This document shows positions 24,591 to 32,443 of a DNA stretch of 35,950 bases, piece by piece (the first letter of the stretch is position 1; the number at the start of each line of letters is the position of its first letter). The position numbers and the translations under genes are program-made. The notes below the pieces were generated by a model. It was not told where the DNA came from, made no database searches, and saw nothing but the letters and a program-made list of their open reading frames with translations. The stretch is taken from the NCBI GenBank assembly GCA_964453855.1, contig CAYVRN010000025.1, positions 1-35,950 on the forward strand. The letters run 5' to 3'. This DNA is from JASMHC01 sp964453855 (GTDB lineage: Bacteria; Pseudomonadota; Alphaproteobacteria; Rhodobacterales; Rhodobacteraceae).

Positions 24591-25039
24591 GTGATCGCAG
24601 TTTGGGTTTGGATGTTTCACGTGAAACATTGGAGCGTCTTGAGCATTATCTGGCGCTTTTGAACAAGTGGAATCCAGCGATCAATTTGGTCTCCAAGTTG
24701 ACCCTGGATGAGGCCTGGTCACGCCACTTCATTGATTCCGTGCAGGTTTTTAAGCACGCACCCAAAAACTGGACGCATTGGGCAGATTTGGGAAGTGGNN
24801 NNNNNNNNNNNNNNNNNNNNNNNNNNNNNNNNNNNNNNNNNNNNNNNNNNNNNNNNNNNNNNNNNNNNNNNNNNNNNNNNNNNNNNNNNNNNNNNNNNTG
24901 TCTGTTTCCTAAAGGCGCCAATTGGGAAAAAGAGGTAAAGACCGCACAAGAATCGTGGTCATTCGATTGGTCGCCAATTACAAGTGAAACCGACGCCCAA
25001 GCCGTGGTTCTAAAAATTGGAGACGTACATCGTGCCTGA
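24587..25039 (+). CDS. rsmG: 16S rRNA (guanine-527-N7) methyltransferase RsmG (interrupted by scaffold gap)
   Basis: RsmG (GidB) methylates N7 of G527 in 16S rRNA with S-adenosylmethionine. Before the gap the product reads GLDVSRETLERLEHYLALL, KWNPAINLVS, and HFIDSVQV, then WADLGSG, the beginning of the SAM-binding glycine loop, where the gap cuts in. After the gap it ends ESWSFDWSPIT and AVVLKIGDVHRA, a normal C-terminus. About 117 residues are visible of a usual 200 or so, so about 250 bases rather than 100 are missing. The ATG overlaps the mnmG stop. Codons for DVSRET form a perfect parS site. The end overlaps the leader of parA. Confidence 0.94.
   Translation: MSDRSLGLDVSRETLERLEHYLALLNKWNPAINLVSKLTLDEAWSRHFIDSVQVFKHAPKNWTHWADLGSXXXXXXXXXXXXXXXXXXXXXXXXXXXXXXXXXXCLFPKGANWEKEVKTAQESWSFDWSPITSETDAQAVVLKIGDVHRA
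24613..24628. promoter_or_regulatory. parS centromere site 2, inside rsmG
   Basis: TGTTTCACGTGAAACA, identical to site 1 and 1,896 bases from it. It is read as part of D-V-S-R-E-T in RsmG, so the site and the protein sequence are under joint constraint. Confidence 0.95.
24799..24898. other. Scaffold gap of 100 N inside rsmG
   Basis: Exactly 100 unknown bases, placed within the SAM-binding core. Family length implies a larger real gap. Confidence 0.97.
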
Positions 25040-25832
25040 CAAAATCACTCGCAATCCACGGATTATTTCCGTTGCAAATCAAAAGGGTGGCGTTGGTAAA
25101 ACCACAACGGCGATTAATCTGGCAGCGGCCATGTCTGAAATGGGGTATAAGGTTCTTGTTGTTGACCTTGATCCGCAAGGAAATGCCTCGACGGGTCTTG
25201 GCATTGATCGGAACTCGCGTGATGTGACCACTTATGATCTATTGACCGGAGATGCCGATTTGCAGTCCGCAATTCAGGTAACAAACACGAAAAACCTGTG
25301 GATTATCCCGGCTACGACTGATCTGAGCTCGGCGGATATGGAATTATACTCTAGCGATAACCGCAGTTATCTTCTTCGGAGCGCGCTTCGATCAAAAGAC
25401 ATGGACGTTTATGCATTTGATTTTGTCTTCATTGATTGTCCTCCGTCGCTGAGCTTGCTGACGGTTAACGCGATGGTGGCATCTGATTCCGTTTTGGTGC
25501 CGCTTCAAAGTGAATTCTTTGCGCTGGAAGGTCTGTCCCAGCTTATGTTGACCGTGCGCGAGGTTCGTCAAACGGCAAATAAAGATCTGCGGATAGAAGG
25601 AATCGTTCTTACGATGTTCGATCAGCGGAATAACCTGTCCCAGATGGTAGATGAGGATGCGCGCGAAAATTTGGGGGATTTGGTGTTCAAAACTCAGGTT
25701 CCGCGGAATGTTCGGGTTTCAGAGGCGCCATCATTTGCGGTGCCTGTTCTGGAATATGACAGCCAGTCCAAGGGAGCGATGGCCTATCGTGCTTTGGCAA
25801 AAGAAATGCTGGATCGTCGTAAAGCGGCTTGA
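25032..25832 (+). CDS. parA: Chromosome partitioning ATPase ParA
   Basis: ParA is the Walker-type ATPase that moves ParB-parS complexes toward the pole after replication. I chose GTG 25032 (PDKITRNPRIISVANQKGG), with GGAG nine bases upstream; a TTG at 25017 is also in frame but sits before that site. The 266-residue product has the deviant Walker A KGGVGKTT (Lys18, Lys23), VDLDPQGNASTGLGI, and Walker B FVFIDCPPSLSLLT. The last part EAPSFAVPVLEYDSQSKGA is typical. The start overlaps the rsmG end by 8 bases; parB follows after 19 bases. Confidence 0.97.
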   Translation: MPDKITRNPRIISVANQKGGVGKTTTAINLAAAMSEMGYKVLVVDLDPQGNASTGLGIDRNSRDVTTYDLLTGDADLQSAIQVTNTKNLWIIPATTDLSSADMELYSSDNRSYLLRSALRSKDMDVYAFDFVFIDCPPSLSLLTVNAMVASDSVLVPLQSEFFALEGLSQLMLTVREVRQTANKDLRIEGIVLTMFDQRNNLSQMVDEDARENLGDLVFKTQVPRNVRVSEAPSFAVPVLEYDSQSKGAMAYRALAKEMLDRRKAA

Positions 25833-25851
25833 TCCTTGGGGGAGAAGATAA

Positions 25852-26745
25852 ATGGTTAAGAAAAAGGGCCTGGGCCGCGGTCTTTCTGCATTGATGGCGG
25901 ATGTCGCGGAAAAAAAACAGGAAATTCAAGAGGTTAGTTCTGATACTGGAACTCGCAGAGCGGATCAGACCGTTCCTATTGAAAAAATCAGTGCGAACCC
26001 AGATCAGCCGCGTCAAACCTTTGATGATACTGAACTTAAGGATTTGGCCAATTCGATCCGCGAAAAGGGTGTCATTCAGCCCTTGATCGTGCGTCCGATG
26101 GGGGATGGTGACTATCAGATCGTTGCGGGTGAACGCCGCTGGCGTGCTGCGCAGCTTGCGCAGCTGCACGAACTGCCTGTTTTGGTGCGTGAATTGGACG
26201 ATACCGAGGTTCTGGAAATCGCGATAATCGAAAACATCCAGCGGGCGGATCTGAATCCTCTAGAAGAGGCTTTGGGCTATCGTCAGCTCATGGATCGTTT
26301 CGGGCACACTCAGGAAAAACTGGCCGAGGCGCTTGGCAAGTCCCGTAGCCACATAGCCAACCTTCTGCGGCTTTTGAATCTGCCTTCATCCGTCCAAGAG
26401 TTCTTACGGAAAGGCGAGCTTTCGTCTGGTCACGCCCGTGCATTGATCACGGCCGAAGACCCAGAGGCTTTGGCGCGTAAGGTCATTTCTGGGGGTCTTT
26501 CAGTTCGCCAGACCGAGGCGCTTGCCAAGTCCACGAGCGGTGAAAAGCCGAAAAAGACCGTGAAATCAACGCCATCGGCCACAAAAGATGCCGACACTGT
26601 CGCGCTTGAGGGCGATCTTTCAGCGGCTATTGGTATGAAGGTTGTGCTGAACCACGCGGCAGGTGGTGAATCCGGTACATTGACGATCCGGTATGACACC
26701 TTGGATCAGCTGGATGATCTGTGCATGATCCTAACCAAAGGCTAA
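25852..26745 (+). CDS. parB: Chromosome partitioning protein ParB
   Basis: ParB binds parS, hydrolyses CTP to close as a sliding clamp, and spreads along DNA. The 297-residue product has the short basic ParA-contacting start KKKGLGRGLSALM, the CTP-binding and N-terminal domain with GERRWRAA (93-100) and ENIQRADLNPLEEA, the central helix-turn-helix (QEKLAEALGKSRSHIANLLRLL cut to KLAEALGKSRSHIANLLR), and a C-terminal dimerisation domain after a linker. A GGGGGAGAAG site precedes ATG 25852. Its TAA directly abuts the stop of the convergent hemW. Confidence 0.97.
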   Translation: MVKKKGLGRGLSALMADVAEKKQEIQEVSSDTGTRRADQTVPIEKISANPDQPRQTFDDTELKDLANSIREKGVIQPLIVRPMGDGDYQIVAGERRWRAAQLAQLHELPVLVRELDDTEVLEIAIIENIQRADLNPLEEALGYRQLMDRFGHTQEKLAEALGKSRSHIANLLRLLNLPSSVQEFLRKGELSSGHARALITAEDPEALARKVISGGLSVRQTEALAKSTSGEKPKKTVKSTPSATKDADTVALEGDLSAAIGMKVVLNHAAGGESGTLTIRYDTLDQLDDLCMILTKG

Positions 26746-27900
26746 TCAGGTCAAAAGTTCGCGCAAAATTCCGTTTAGAACAGGGCGACCCGATGTGGTC
26801 GCCCGCAGCTTTTGATCTTTGACCTCGACTAACCCAAGATCGCTAAGATGGCTAAGCTTGTCGGTATTGATTTCAGCACCAGACAGGCACTGATACCGCC
26901 AAATATCACTTCCTTCAGACAAACGCAGGCTCATCATCAGGTATTCAACCGCCTGATCCTCGGCTGAAAGTTGGGATCGAAGCGTTTCACCAGAGCCGCG
27001 CTCAGATGCGGCCAGCCACAGTCCCGGACTACGGTGTGTTTCGGTGGCGAAGCGCTGACCATCCCGCGTCAGGCGACCATGCGCGCCCGGACCGATGCCA
27101 ACATAATCTCCATAGCGCCAGTAAATCAGGTTGTGTCTACTTTCCTGACCGTTTTGGGCATGGTTAGACACTTCATAGGCAGACATTCCAGCCTGGTCGC
27201 AAATCTCTTGCGTGACCAAATACATGTCTGCGGCATCGTCATCTTCGGGCAAACCGCGCAGCTTGCCCGCGTTGTAGCGATCGCCAAATGCGGTTCCGTC
27301 TTCGATGGTCAGTTGATACAACGACAGATGATCCACCGCCATAGACAGCGCCTCGGACAGTTCTGTCCGCCAGTCAGACACTGTTTGGTCCTGTCGGGCA
27401 TAGATCAAATCGAAACTGACGCGATCAAAGCTTTTCCGCGCAATATCAAAGGCTTGACGGGCTTCACTAACCGAGTGCAAACGTCCTAAACGCTTTAAGT
27501 CAGAGTCTCTAAGGGATTGAATTCCCATAGAAATTCTGTTCACCCCCGCTTGAGCGTAGCCCTGAAAACGACCAGCTTCAACCGAGCCTGGATTGGCTTC
27601 CAGTGTTACCTCAGGGTCGTTGGCTAAAGGCCAGTTTTTGCGAACTTCCGTCAGGATCGCGTCAACCGTTTCGGGGGCCATCAGGCTGGGTGTGCCGCCT
27701 CCGAAGAAGATTGTGTTCAGAACACGCGGGCCGGTTTCGGCAGCATATCGTTGAATTTCGCTAGAATAGGCTCGAATCCAGCGTGTTTGGTCGATGGAGT
27801 CAGCGACATGAGAGTTGAAATCACAGTATGGGCATTTTGACTGGCAGAACGGCCAGTGGATATAAAGGCCGAAACCTCCGTTCTGCCAATCTTCACTCAA
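26746..27900 (-). CDS. hemW: Radical SAM heme chaperone HemW
   Basis: HemW is a radical-SAM-family heme-binding chaperone, often mislabelled coproporphyrinogen dehydrogenase. The 384-residue product starts after a TTG at 27900 and has GLYIHWPFCQSKCPYCDFNSH with the CX3CX2C cluster motif (Cys19, Cys23, Cys26) followed by Asp-Phe and no fourth cysteine. That pattern marks HemW rather than HemN, which has CX3CX2CXC. Also seen are FFGGGTPSLM and the C-terminal HemN-type domain. The start overlaps the rdgB stop, so translation is likely coupled; no in-frame ATG or GTG gives a full N-terminus. Confidence 0.93.
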   Translation of the reverse strand: MSEDWQNGGFGLYIHWPFCQSKCPYCDFNSHVADSIDQTRWIRAYSSEIQRYAAETGPRVLNTIFFGGGTPSLMAPETVDAILTEVRKNWPLANDPEVTLEANPGSVEAGRFQGYAQAGVNRISMGIQSLRDSDLKRLGRLHSVSEARQAFDIARKSFDRVSFDLIYARQDQTVSDWRTELSEALSMAVDHLSLYQLTIEDGTAFGDRYNAGKLRGLPEDDDAADMYLVTQEICDQAGMSAYEVSNHAQNGQESRHNLIYWRYGDYVGIGPGAHGRLTRDGQRFATETHRSPGLWLAASERGSGETLRSQLSAEDQAVEYLMMSLRLSEGSDIWRYQCLSGAEINTDKLSHLSDLGLVEVKDQKLRATTSGRPVLNGILRELLT

Positions 27901-28493
27901 AGCAGCCTGCGACCAGTTTTCGGAACGCGTCCGAGCGATGGCTCATGTCTTTCTTGCGGGCAGGGTCCATTTCGCCGAAGGTTTCCGTTTCTCCGTTGGG
28001 CAAGAAAACCGGATCGAAGCCAAAGCCCCGTTCGCCGCGCATTGGCCAGACAACCTGACCGTCTACGCGACCCTCAAAGATTTCGTCATGCCCGTCTGGC
28101 CATGCGAGACAGAGAGTGCAGTTAAATGCGGCTGTGCGCGGTGCGGGGGCGTTTTTTTCCTCGAGAAGCGTCCAGACCTTGGTCATCGCCATCGGAAAAT
28201 CACGCCCGTTCGGGGTTTCGGCCCAATCGGCAGTGTACACTCCGGGCGCACCATCCAAAGCGTCAACCGTAATTCCGCTGTCATCGGACAAAGCGGGCAG
28301 GCCGGTGGCTTTTGCCGCGTAATGCGCTTTGATGCGGGCATTTCCGGCAAAGGTATCCTCGGTTTCTGCCGGTTCGTCCAAACCGTGGTCGCCCGCAGAT
28401 GTGACCGTAACACCAAACGGGGCAAGCAATTCCGCGATTTCGCGCAGCTTGCCCGCGTTGTGGCTGGCGATCACCAGCTTGTCGCCGTCAAAC

Positions 28494-28501
<8 letters not shown>
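27893..28501 (-). CDS. rdgB: dITP/XTP pyrophosphatase RdgB (HAM1 family)
   Basis: RdgB hydrolyses dITP, ITP and XTP to monophosphates so that deaminated purines stay out of DNA and RNA. I chose GTG 28501 (RKFDGDKLVIASHNAGKL), with AAAAGG nine bases upstream; further in-frame sequence overlaps rph deeply. The 202-residue product has VIASHNAGKLREI (substrate-binding), ALSDDSGI (catalytic aspartates), GERGFGFDPVF and SHRSDAFRKL. It overlaps rph by 8 bases and hemW by 8, forming rph-rdgB-hemW. Confidence 0.95.
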
Positions 28502-29210
<709 letters not shown>

Positions 29211-29271
29211 TTCGTATCCTTTTGTCTTTGGCTTGGGGATACAGGGGCGCAGGGTGCGAACGCAAGCCCGA

Positions 29272-29299
29272 TTGACCTTTCTGTCTGGTCGACTTTAAT
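29272..29299 (+). promoter_or_regulatory. Candidate sigma-70 promoter for hrcA-grpE
   Basis: TTGACC (29272-29277), 16 bases, then TTTAAT (29294-29299). Each hexamer matches five of six consensus bases. It overlaps an in-frame ATG at 29298, so the start of hrcA should be the next ATG at 29322. No CIRCE repeat is seen here. Confidence 0.5.
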
Positions 29300-29321
29300 G
29301 GCAAACCGGAAGGCAAGGCAC

Positions 29322-30386
29322 ATGAACAACAGTAATGGTATCCTGTCCGAGATGACTGACCGCTCGCGCGAGGTGTTTCGCCGCGTTGTCGAAAGCTATC
29401 TTGAAACCGGCGATCCGGTGGGATCGCGGACATTGTCGCGTGTTTTGTCGGAAAAGGTCAGCGCTGCCACAATCCGCAACGTGATGCAGGATCTTGAGTT
29501 TTTGGGACTATTGGACAGCCCTCATATCAGCGCAGGTCGGGTTCCGACGCATATGGGTCTGCGGATGTTCGTGGACGGATTGCTAGAGGTCGGTAATCTG
29601 AACGAAACGGACCGCTCAAAAATCGAAGCGACGGCCAGCAGCAATTCGGATGATGTTACGCAGGTATTGGATCGGGTTGGATCGGCCTTGTCGGGGCTGA
29701 CGCAAGGGGCAAGCCTGGTTTTGGCGCCAAAACACGAAGCTCCGATCAAGCATATCGAGTTTGTCTCACTGGCCGCTGACCGGGCATTGGTCGTTTTGGT
29801 CTTTGCAGACGGTCACGTTGAAAACCGCGTATTCCAGCCACCGCTTGGCCAAACTGCCAGCGCGATGCGTGAGGCCGCAAATTTTCTAAACGCTTTGATC
29901 GAGGGGAAGACCCTGACAGACGTGAAGCGTATGTTGAAAACTGAAATCGCGGCGCGGCGGCAAGAAATTGACAGTCTGGCACATCAGCTGGTTGAGGCAG
30001 GTCTTGCTGTTTGGGAAAATGAAGGCGCCCAAAGTGAGCGGTTGATCGTGCGGGGACGGGCGAATCTTTTGGACGGTCAGGCGCCTGCCGAAGATCTTGA
30101 GCGTATCCGCACCCTGTTTGACGATCTTGAGCGCAAGCGTGATATTGCCGAATTCCTTGAATTGGCCGAAGACGGTGAGGGTGTGCGCATTTTTATCGGC
30201 TCAGAGAACAAACTTTTCTCACTTTCGGGTTCCTCTTTGGTCGTAAGTCCTTATATGAACGCGGATCGTAAGATTATCGGTGCGGTCGGGGTGATTGGCC
30301 CTACGCGGCTCAATTACGGGCGGATCGTGCCGATTGTGGATTATACGGCACAACTGGTCGGACGGATGGTCTCGGACCGGAACTAG
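29322..30386 (+). CDS. hrcA: Heat-inducible transcription repressor HrcA
   Basis: HrcA binds CIRCE inverted repeats and represses groESL-type genes; its folding depends on GroEL, so it senses heat load. The 354-residue product (from ATG 29322; an ATG at 29298 lies inside the predicted -10) has the N-terminal winged helix-turn-helix: DRSREVFRRVVESYL, GDPVGSRTLSRVL, VSAATIRNVMQDLE and the LDSPHISAGRVPTHMG segment. A GAF-like middle and the ending GVIGPTRLNYGRIVPIVDYTA follow. grpE starts 9 bases later. The start has AAGGC upstream, which is only a fair ribosome binding site. Confidence 0.93.
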   Translation: MNNSNGILSEMTDRSREVFRRVVESYLETGDPVGSRTLSRVLSEKVSAATIRNVMQDLEFLGLLDSPHISAGRVPTHMGLRMFVDGLLEVGNLNETDRSKIEATASSNSDDVTQVLDRVGSALSGLTQGASLVLAPKHEAPIKHIEFVSLAADRALVVLVFADGHVENRVFQPPLGQTASAMREAANFLNALIEGKTLTDVKRMLKTEIAARRQEIDSLAHQLVEAGLAVWENEGAQSERLIVRGRANLLDGQAPAEDLERIRTLFDDLERKRDIAEFLELAEDGEGVRIFIGSENKLFSLSGSSLVVSPYMNADRKIIGAVGVIGPTRLNYGRIVPIVDYTAQLVGRMVSDRN

Positions 30387-30395
30387 AGGTGAGAT

Positions 30396-30956
30396 ATGGC
30401 AGAGCGCAAAGAAGACGATTTCCTTGATGAAATCGCTGACATCGAAGACGAACTGTTTGGCGAAGATGAGCCGACCAATGCAGAAGCCGAGCTGGACGAG
30501 CTAGAGGCGCTTCGCAATGAGCGCGACGAATACAAAGACCGCTTTATGCGGGCACTGGCGGATGCAGAAAACTCGCGCAAGCGCGCGGATCGGGATCGTC
30601 GCGAGGCTGAAAACTATGGCGGTTCGAAGCTGGCGCGGGATATGCTGCCAGTCTACGACAACCTTGTCCGAGCGGTTGAAGCGGCCAGCGGTGACGATGA
30701 AAAAGCATCCGATGCTTTGATCGAGGGCGTTCAGCTAACGCTGAAAGAGCTGCTGAACGTTTTTGGAAAGCACGGCATCGAAGTGATCCAGCCGGAAGTT
30801 GGCGACAAGTTTGACCCGCAAATTCATCAGGCCATGTTTGAAGCTCCGGTTCCGGGAACCAAAGCAGGCGACATCATTCAAGTTGCCGCGTCTGGCTTTA
30901 TGCTGCACGACCGCCTTCTGCGTCCAGCGCAGGTTGGCGTCAGCTCGATGAAATAA
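30396..30956 (+). CDS. grpE: Nucleotide exchange factor GrpE
   Basis: GrpE releases ADP from DnaK and works as a dimer through long coiled coils. The 186-residue product has an acidic start (DDFLDEIADIEDELFGEDE), a long predicted helix (about residues 30-75, ELEALRNERDEYKDRFMRAL by motif RNERDEYKDRFMRALADAEN), ARDMLPVYDNLVRA, and the beta wing VGDKFDPQIHQAMFEAP, GDIIQVAASGFMLHDRLLRPAQVGVS. GAGGTGAG precedes ATG 30396. A strong terminator follows 40 bases after the stop. Confidence 0.96.
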   Translation: MAERKEDDFLDEIADIEDELFGEDEPTNAEAELDELEALRNERDEYKDRFMRALADAENSRKRADRDRREAENYGGSKLARDMLPVYDNLVRAVEAASGDDEKASDALIEGVQLTLKELLNVFGKHGIEVIQPEVGDKFDPQIHQAMFEAPVPGTKAGDIIQVAASGFMLHDRLLRPAQVGVSSMK

Positions 30957-30995
30957 GTTGGGTGCGCCCGTTCCGGGCACACGCAGGAAAAGTGA

Positions 30996-31029
30996 AAAGG
31001 GGTCTGCGCGGGCAGACCCCTTTGTTTTT
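30996..31029 (+). terminator. Strong intrinsic terminator after grpE
   Basis: AAAGGGGTCTGC (30996-31007) pairs with GCAGACCCCTTT (31012-31023) around GCGG, a 12-bp stem, followed by TTTGTTTTT. The convergent sqr ends at 31058, so its arms could also help stop that transcript. Confidence 0.92.
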
Positions 31030-31057
31030 GAGTATTTGGGCAAAGAAGAAGTATGGA

Positions 31058-32326
31058 CTATTTCAAGCGAGTGACTTTGGTCATGCCCATGATAGCTTTT
31101 TCGAAGAAGGGCTCTGATTGGCCTTTTCTGACTTTGCGCATGAAATATTTTTCAAAGGCGATCTTGGCCCAGTGAACCCAGCGCCCCTCGGCGGCCCAGT
31201 TCAGATTGCGCGGCGGGTTTTGGGGCTGGGCAAGGAAAGCCACGCCCTTGTTTCCGAAGTCGGCAAGGCAGAAGGCGTTCCATGTACCTTCGTGTGTGGG
31301 TTCAAGGCCTCGGATTTCCTGTCCGATGTTTGCGGCTGCCGCGGCGACCATACTTTCGATCATGTAGCCGGTTTTCGGCACGCCCACCGCAACGGGGGTT
31401 GCCTCTAATGGTGCGATCGCGATGCAAACACCGACCGAATAGATATTCTTGAAGGTCGGATTCCGCTGGTGTTCGTCGACAATGATAAAGCCGCGCGGGT
31501 TGACCAGTCCTTCGATTCCGCGCACTGCGGGGATGCCGCGGAAGGCGGGTAGCATCATCGAGTATTTGAAATCGAGCGCGTGGGTTTTCTTGACTTCGTC
31601 TGCGCTGGCCATTTCGCTGACGTGCATTCTGCCGTCTTCTACCTTGTCCACCTTGGCGTTTGTGATCCAGTTGATGTGACGGTTGCGCATTTCGCTTTCC
31701 AGCAAACCTTTGGTATCGCCGACACCACCCAGGCCAAGGTGGCCCACATAGGGTTCGGCGGTGACAAAGGTCATGGGTACCTTGTCTCGGATTTTCCGCC
31801 TTTTAAGGTCGGTGTCCATGATCATGGCGAATTCATAGGCCGGGCCATAGCAGGATGCCCCTTGAACAGCGCCCACGACAATCGGGCCGGGGTTCTTGCA
31901 GAATTCTTCCCAAGCGTCGTTGGCGACGACAGCATGATCAATGGCACAGACAGACTGAGTAAAGCCGTCGGGACCAAGGCCCTCGACCTCGTCAAAGGCC
32001 AGCTCGGGGCCGGTGGCAATGACCAGATAATCGTATGAAACCTCTTTGCCGGATTCGAGGATCACTTTGTTTTCGTCTGGCACAAGCTTAGCGGCGCCAT
32101 CCGCGATAAAGTCGATATTCTGGCGCTTTAGAACGGGATCCAGATCAATGGTAATGTCTTTTTTGGTGCGCCACCCAACTGCCGCCCAAGGGTTTGACGG
32201 GGTGAACTGAAAGTACGGGCTGTTTGAAATCACCGTGATTTTGCAGCTGGTACCCACTTCTTTCTTTAAATCGTATGCCATCGGTAGGCCGCCAATGCCG
32301 GCGCCCAGAACAACTATGTCAGCCAT
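31058..32326 (-). CDS. sqr: Sulfide:quinone oxidoreductase
   Basis: SQR oxidises sulfide to sulfane sulfur and reduces quinone at the inner membrane, facing the periplasm or attached peripherally. ATG 32326 is preceded by AAAGGAGGATTGCGC; an in-frame upstream start is not family-like. The 422-residue product has the FAD-binding VLGAGIGGLPMAYDL, LVIATGPELAFD, and three cysteines at 127 (SVCAID), 159 (QGASCYGP) and 353 (NAFCLAD), the same numbers as the catalytic trio described for Rhodobacter capsulatus SQR. A further Cys301 lies in GVCIAIAP. It ends with an amphipathic basic stretch (FMRKVRKGQSEPFFEKAIMGMTKV) suited to membrane contact. It stands alone, between grpE and mutS, with a candidate operator upstream. 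Confidence 0.93.
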   Translation of the reverse strand: MADIVVLGAGIGGLPMAYDLKKEVGTSCKITVISNSPYFQFTPSNPWAAVGWRTKKDITIDLDPVLKRQNIDFIADGAAKLVPDENKVILESGKEVSYDYLVIATGPELAFDEVEGLGPDGFTQSVCAIDHAVVANDAWEEFCKNPGPIVVGAVQGASCYGPAYEFAMIMDTDLKRRKIRDKVPMTFVTAEPYVGHLGLGGVGDTKGLLESEMRNRHINWITNAKVDKVEDGRMHVSEMASADEVKKTHALDFKYSMMLPAFRGIPAVRGIEGLVNPRGFIIVDEHQRNPTFKNIYSVGVCIAIAPLEATPVAVGVPKTGYMIESMVAAAAANIGQEIRGLEPTHEGTWNAFCLADFGNKGVAFLAQPQNPPRNLNWAAEGRWVHWAKIAFEKYFMRKVRKGQSEPFFEKAIMGMTKVTRLK

Positions 32327-32372
32327 GCGCAATCCTCCTTTGCAGGTGGTCAAGGTTGGTTTCGCGCGGTTT

Positions 32373-32396
32373 CCAATAGGATGAAATGACTATTGG
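32373..32396. promoter_or_regulatory. Inverted repeat CCAATAG-N10-CTATTGG, candidate sqr operator
   Basis: Perfect 7-bp arms at 32373-32379 and 32390-32396, separated by 10 bases, so arm centres are about 17 bases apart, which fits a dimeric repressor reading successive turns. It covers the predicted -10 of sqr. A sulfide- or redox-sensing ArsR-type regulator would be a natural ligand, but none is in the window. Confidence 0.5.
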
Positions 32397-32417
32397 CTGA
32401 AAAATGCTTTCAGTCAA
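32389..32417 (-). promoter_or_regulatory. Candidate sigma-70 promoter for sqr
   Basis: On the minus strand TTGACT (32417-32412), 17 bases, AATAGT (32394-32389). The -35 matches five of six bases and the -10 four. The start of transcription would fall about 55 bases before the sqr ATG. Confidence 0.45.
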
Positions 32418-32443
32418 AGAAATTCGAATGTGTTTTACGTTGA

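Noticed and set aside
30962..30982. Small GC hairpin right after grpE
   Set aside because: Imperfect and without a T tract; the strong terminator at 30996 explains the 3' end.
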